DNA from: an uncultured Eubacteriales bacterium
Lineage (GTDB): Bacteria; Bacillota; Clostridia; Christensenellales; Aristaeellaceae
Direction: 5' to 3'
NCBI GenBank assembly: GCA_902799465.1
Contig: CADCAS010000001.1
Location: forward strand, 1-64,000
Length of the DNA: 64,000 nucleotides
This document shows positions 61,519 through 64,000 of this stretch, piece by piece. The first letter of the stretch is position 1; every line of letters begins with the position of its first letter. The notes under the pieces were generated by a model. It ran no database searches and had not been told where the DNA came from. It saw only the letters and a list, made by a program, of their open reading frames with translations. The translations under genes and the position numbers were made by a program.

Positions 61519-61742
61519 TTGAATTGAGAATTGAGAATGGAAAATGGAGAATGGCGGTACAAATCCTTCGGATTTGTTTGATTTGACGCTATGGTCGGTG
61601 TTATATCGCTTATGGCGGCTGACTGCTCCCCCGGAAGGGGATGTCGCGTCACCTTTCTCTTGGCTCCCCTTTCAGGGGAGCTGGCACGGCCGCAGGCCGT
61701 GACTGAGAGGTCGTCCCCCAATTCTCCATCATCAATTCTCCA
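61519..61742. repeat. Composite intergenic element E13 (heptamer ends, nested cloverleaf)
   Basis: Heptamer arms (left 61519-61555, GAGAATG/GAAAATG units; right 61717-61742) enclose an AAATCC-TTC-GGATTT hairpin (61561-61575). They also enclose a copy of the E10-type element (about 61617-61715) with CTCTTGGCTCCCCT, TCAGGGGAGCTGGCA and GTGACTGAGAGGTCGTC. The left half of the nested copy is degraded. It ends just before the SD of the MMPL gene. Confidence 0.82.
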
Positions 61743-61760
61743 ACCATTGGAGGTCTTACC

Positions 61761-63833
61761 TTGAAACTCATCGGAAGGATCATTGCCAAGTACCGTGTGC
61801 TGGTGATACTGCTGGCGGTGGCGCTGCTGGTGCCCTCGGTGCTGGGCTTTATCAGGACCCGAGTGAACTACGACATACTGAGCTATCTGCCCGACACGCT
61901 GGAGACCGTCTATGGCCAGGACGTTCTGGTGGAGGACTTCGGGTCCGGGGCTTTCTCCATGGTCATCGTGGAGGGCATGGACAAGCGGGACGTGGCGGCG
62001 CTGGAGACGGCGCTGGAGGGCGTGGACCACGTGGAGGAGGTCCTGTGGTACGACGACGCTCTGGGCATCGACGTGCCCGACGAGATGCTGCCCAAGAAGG
62101 TTCGGGACATCTTCTTCCACGACGACGCCACCATGATGATCGCCCTGTTCGACGACACCACCTCCTCCGAGGACACCATGGCGGCCATCGCGGACATGCG
62201 CAGGCTCGTCAGCAGGCAGTGCTACATCAGCGGCATGGCGGGCATTGTCACGGACATTAAAAACCTGGCCATGCAGGAGATGCCGGTGTACGTGGTGGTG
62301 GCGGCGGTGCTGTCGCTTCTGGTGCTGCTGCTGACCACCACCTCCTTCGTGGTGCCGTTCCTGTTTCTGGCCAGCATCGGCGTGGCCATCGTGTACAACA
62401 TGGGGTCCAACGTGTTCCTGGGCCAGATCTCCTACATCACCCAGGCGCTGGTGGCGGTATTACAGCTGGGCGTGACGATGGACTATTCCATCTTCCTGCT
62501 CCACAGCTACGAAGCCGCCCGGGAGCACACCGAGGACCGCAACGCGGCCATGGGCGAGGCCATCTCGGAGACCTTCCTGTCGGTCATCGGCTCCTCCGTC
62601 ACCACCATCGCGGGCTTCGCGGCGCTGATCTTCATGACCTTCGCCCTGGGCCGCGATCTGGGCGTGGTGATGATCAAGGGCGTCATCATCGGCGTGCTGT
62701 GCTGCGTCACCTTCCTGCCCGCCATGATCCTGACCTTTGAAAACGTCATCGAGAGGACCCGGCACCGTCCCTTCCTGCCCAATCTGGACCGCGTCTCGGA
62801 CTTCATCATCAAGCACCGCCTGGTGTGGATACTGGTGTTTCTGGTGATTTTCTATCCCGCCTACCGGGGCAACAACGACGTGCAGCTCTACTACAACATC
62901 GACAAGGGTCTGCCCGACACCCTGGACAGCGCCGTCGCCAACAAAAAGCTGTCCGAGGAATTCAACATGTCCAACATCCACATCCTCATGGCCGACAGCG
63001 GCATGCCCGCCAAGGACAAAAATCTTATGCTGGAGGAGATCGAGGACGTGGACGGCGTGCAGTGGGTGCTGGGACTGAGCACCATCTCCGGCGGCATGAT
63101 CCCCGAGGACATGCTCCCCCAGCGACTGACCGAGAAGCTGCGCACAGACAAGAACGAGCTGATGCTGATCTGCTCGGACTACGCCTCCGCCACCCCCGAG
63201 GTCAACGCCCAGATCGCCAAAATCAACGATATCGTCCACAGCTATGATGCTTCGGCCATGGTCATCGGCGAGGCTCCGCTGATGAAGGACCTGGAGGACG
63301 TGAACAACGTGGACCTGGTGCGCGTCAACACCGTGTCCGTGCTGGCCATATTCATCATCGTCATGTTCGTGTTCAAGTCGCTGACCCTGCCCGCCATACT
63401 GGTCACCGTCATCGAATTCGCCATCTTCATCAACATGGCGTGGTCCTACTATACCGGCGTCCAACAGCCCTTCGTGGCCCCCGTGGTGGTGGGTACCATC
63501 CAGCTGGGCGCGACGGTGGACTACGCCATACTGATGACCAGCCACTACGTCCGCCAGCGCCAGGCCGGGCTGGAGAAGCACGCCGCCGTCTCCGCGGCGC
63601 ATAAGGCCTCGATGGTGTCCATCATCACCAGCGGACTGAGCCTGTTCGCCGCCACCGTGGGCGTGGCCGTCTACTCCAACGTGGACATGATCAAGGCCAT
63701 CGTCATACTCTTGGCCCGCGGGGCGCTCATCAGCATGGTCGTGGTCATCATGCTCCTTCCCGCCTTTTTGCTGGTGTTTGACAAGGTCATCTGCTGCACC
63801 ACGGTGGGCATGCGGAAGTGCCTCAAATCGTAA
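61761..63833 (+). CDS. MMPL/RND-family transporter
   Basis: A 690-residue transporter with the duplicated MMPL plan: helix 1 (10-30), large extracellular domain (35-175), six helices (180-335, with LQLGVTMDYSIFLLHSYE), helix 7 (355-375), second extracellular domain (380-530) and a final helix bundle (535-680, with IQLGATVDYAILMTSHYVR). The paired D-Y motifs in the membrane are the proton-relay type. TTG start with GGAGG 7 nt upstream. The cargo is unknown; lipids, peptides or the adjacent heptad protein's ligand are possibilities. Confidence 0.92.
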   Translation: MKLIGRIIAKYRVLVILLAVALLVPSVLGFIRTRVNYDILSYLPDTLETVYGQDVLVEDFGSGAFSMVIVEGMDKRDVAALETALEGVDHVEEVLWYDDALGIDVPDEMLPKKVRDIFFHDDATMMIALFDDTTSSEDTMAAIADMRRLVSRQCYISGMAGIVTDIKNLAMQEMPVYVVVAAVLSLLVLLLTTTSFVVPFLFLASIGVAIVYNMGSNVFLGQISYITQALVAVLQLGVTMDYSIFLLHSYEAAREHTEDRNAAMGEAISETFLSVIGSSVTTIAGFAALIFMTFALGRDLGVVMIKGVIIGVLCCVTFLPAMILTFENVIERTRHRPFLPNLDRVSDFIIKHRLVWILVFLVIFYPAYRGNNDVQLYYNIDKGLPDTLDSAVANKKLSEEFNMSNIHILMADSGMPAKDKNLMLEEIEDVDGVQWVLGLSTISGGMIPEDMLPQRLTEKLRTDKNELMLICSDYASATPEVNAQIAKINDIVHSYDASAMVIGEAPLMKDLEDVNNVDLVRVNTVSVLAIFIIVMFVFKSLTLPAILVTVIEFAIFINMAWSYYTGVQQPFVAPVVVGTIQLGATVDYAILMTSHYVRQRQAGLEKHAAVSAAHKASMVSIITSGLSLFAATVGVAVYSNVDMIKAIVILLARGALISMVVVIMLLPAFLLVFDKVICCTTVGMRKCLKS

Positions 63834-63841
63834 ACCGGCGC

Positions 63842-63870
63842 TTGTAAAACGCCTCCGCGTCCGTTATAAT
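63842..63870 (+). promoter_or_regulatory. Promoter of the terminal alpha/beta hydrolase gene
   Basis: TTGTAA (63842-63847), 17-nt spacer, TATAAT (63865-63870). Confidence 0.7.
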
Positions 63871-63896
63871 GGAAAAAACGGCGCGGAGGTGTTTTT
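63848..63896 (+). terminator. Hairpin overlapping promoter and ribosome site
   Basis: AACGCCTCCGCG (63848-63859) can pair with CGCGGAGGTGTT (right arm ending near 63893) followed by TTTT. The right arm contains the GGAGG of the next gene. In read-through transcripts from the MMPL gene this would both terminate and hide the SD; transcripts from the local promoter carry only the right arm. Confidence 0.55.
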
Positions 63897-64000
63897 ATGC
63901 CGGAGGTACGCAAATTCACCATCGACTGCGACGGCGTCGCCCTGAGCGCGGTGCTGGAGAAGCCCTGGTCCGATCGCGGGCCGCTGGTGATCGTGATTCA
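63897..64000 (+). CDS. Alpha/beta hydrolase, N-terminal fragment
   Basis: The first 34 codons only, cut by the window end: MPEVRKFTIDCDGVALSAVL... then GPLVIVIH, the first beta strands and start of the oxyanion-side loop of alpha/beta hydrolases (esterase or peptidase type). GGAGG is 7 nt before the ATG. No catalytic residues are within the visible part. Confidence 0.65.
   Translation, partial: MPEVRKFTIDCDGVALSAVLEKPWSDRGPLVIVI

Overview
The window is a high-GC segment of a spore-forming Firmicute, most likely a gut-type Clostridia. The evidence is a complete spoIIIA sporulation operon inside the B. subtilis-like spoIIIA-asp23-nusB-xseAB-ispA-dxs-tlyA-argR-recN order, a T-box leader, a Gram-positive type SOS box, type-2 IleS and many SH3/L,D-transpeptidase wall proteins. 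The exact order or family is not shown by the sequence; something near Christensenellales is only a guess.

Layout. 1-330: apparent 5' end of a group II intron on the minus strand next to a terminator hairpin, then a repeat element. 0.3-7.5 kb: glycan use (GH13 amylase, glucan phosphorylase), two three-SH3 proteins and an Rrf2 regulator. 7.5-22.8 kb (minus): recN, argR, nadK, tlyA, dxs, ispA, xseB, xseA, nusB, an AmaP-like protein, Asp23 and spoIIIAH to spoIIIAA, with a possible sigma-E promoter ahead of spoIIIAA. 23-28.5 kb: membrane diguanylate cyclase, Y-family polymerase with a LexA box between -35 and -10, divergent WYL regulator, and a serine-palmitoyltransferase-like enzyme. 28.6-32.1 kb: T-box and a type-2 ileS broken by an apparent 17-nt deletion. 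32.1-47.9 kb: zinc-ribbon/WG-repeat membrane protein, SANT/Myb-like protein, secreted protein + GH2 beta-galactosidase, an Ig-like repeat protease-like gene with an internal amber codon, two L,D-transpeptidases, and a HAD/NTPase-CYTH/secreted-protein operon. 48.2-51.4 kb: proB-proA and a DUF4097-type protein. 51.6-55.2 kb: glycolytic pair gpmI and a pgk-tpi fusion. 55.5-64 kb: secreted proteins and a TetR-HdeD-heptad-repeat protein-MMPL transporter cluster, then the start of an alpha/beta hydrolase.

The feature least explained by known gene content is a scattered set of about ten intergenic elements. Each is bounded by inverted arrays of 7-nt units (general form GG-N-A-N-N-A). The unit differs between elements, but the two arms of one element always match each other. 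Three share a core (ACGTATTG...) and a GATTTGG flank. A second, cloverleaf-like palindrome (CGACCTCTCAGTCA ... TGACTGAGAGGTCG) occurs alone, nested in one heptamer element and as a remnant in another. These elements interrupt operons between essential genes without breaking coding frames.
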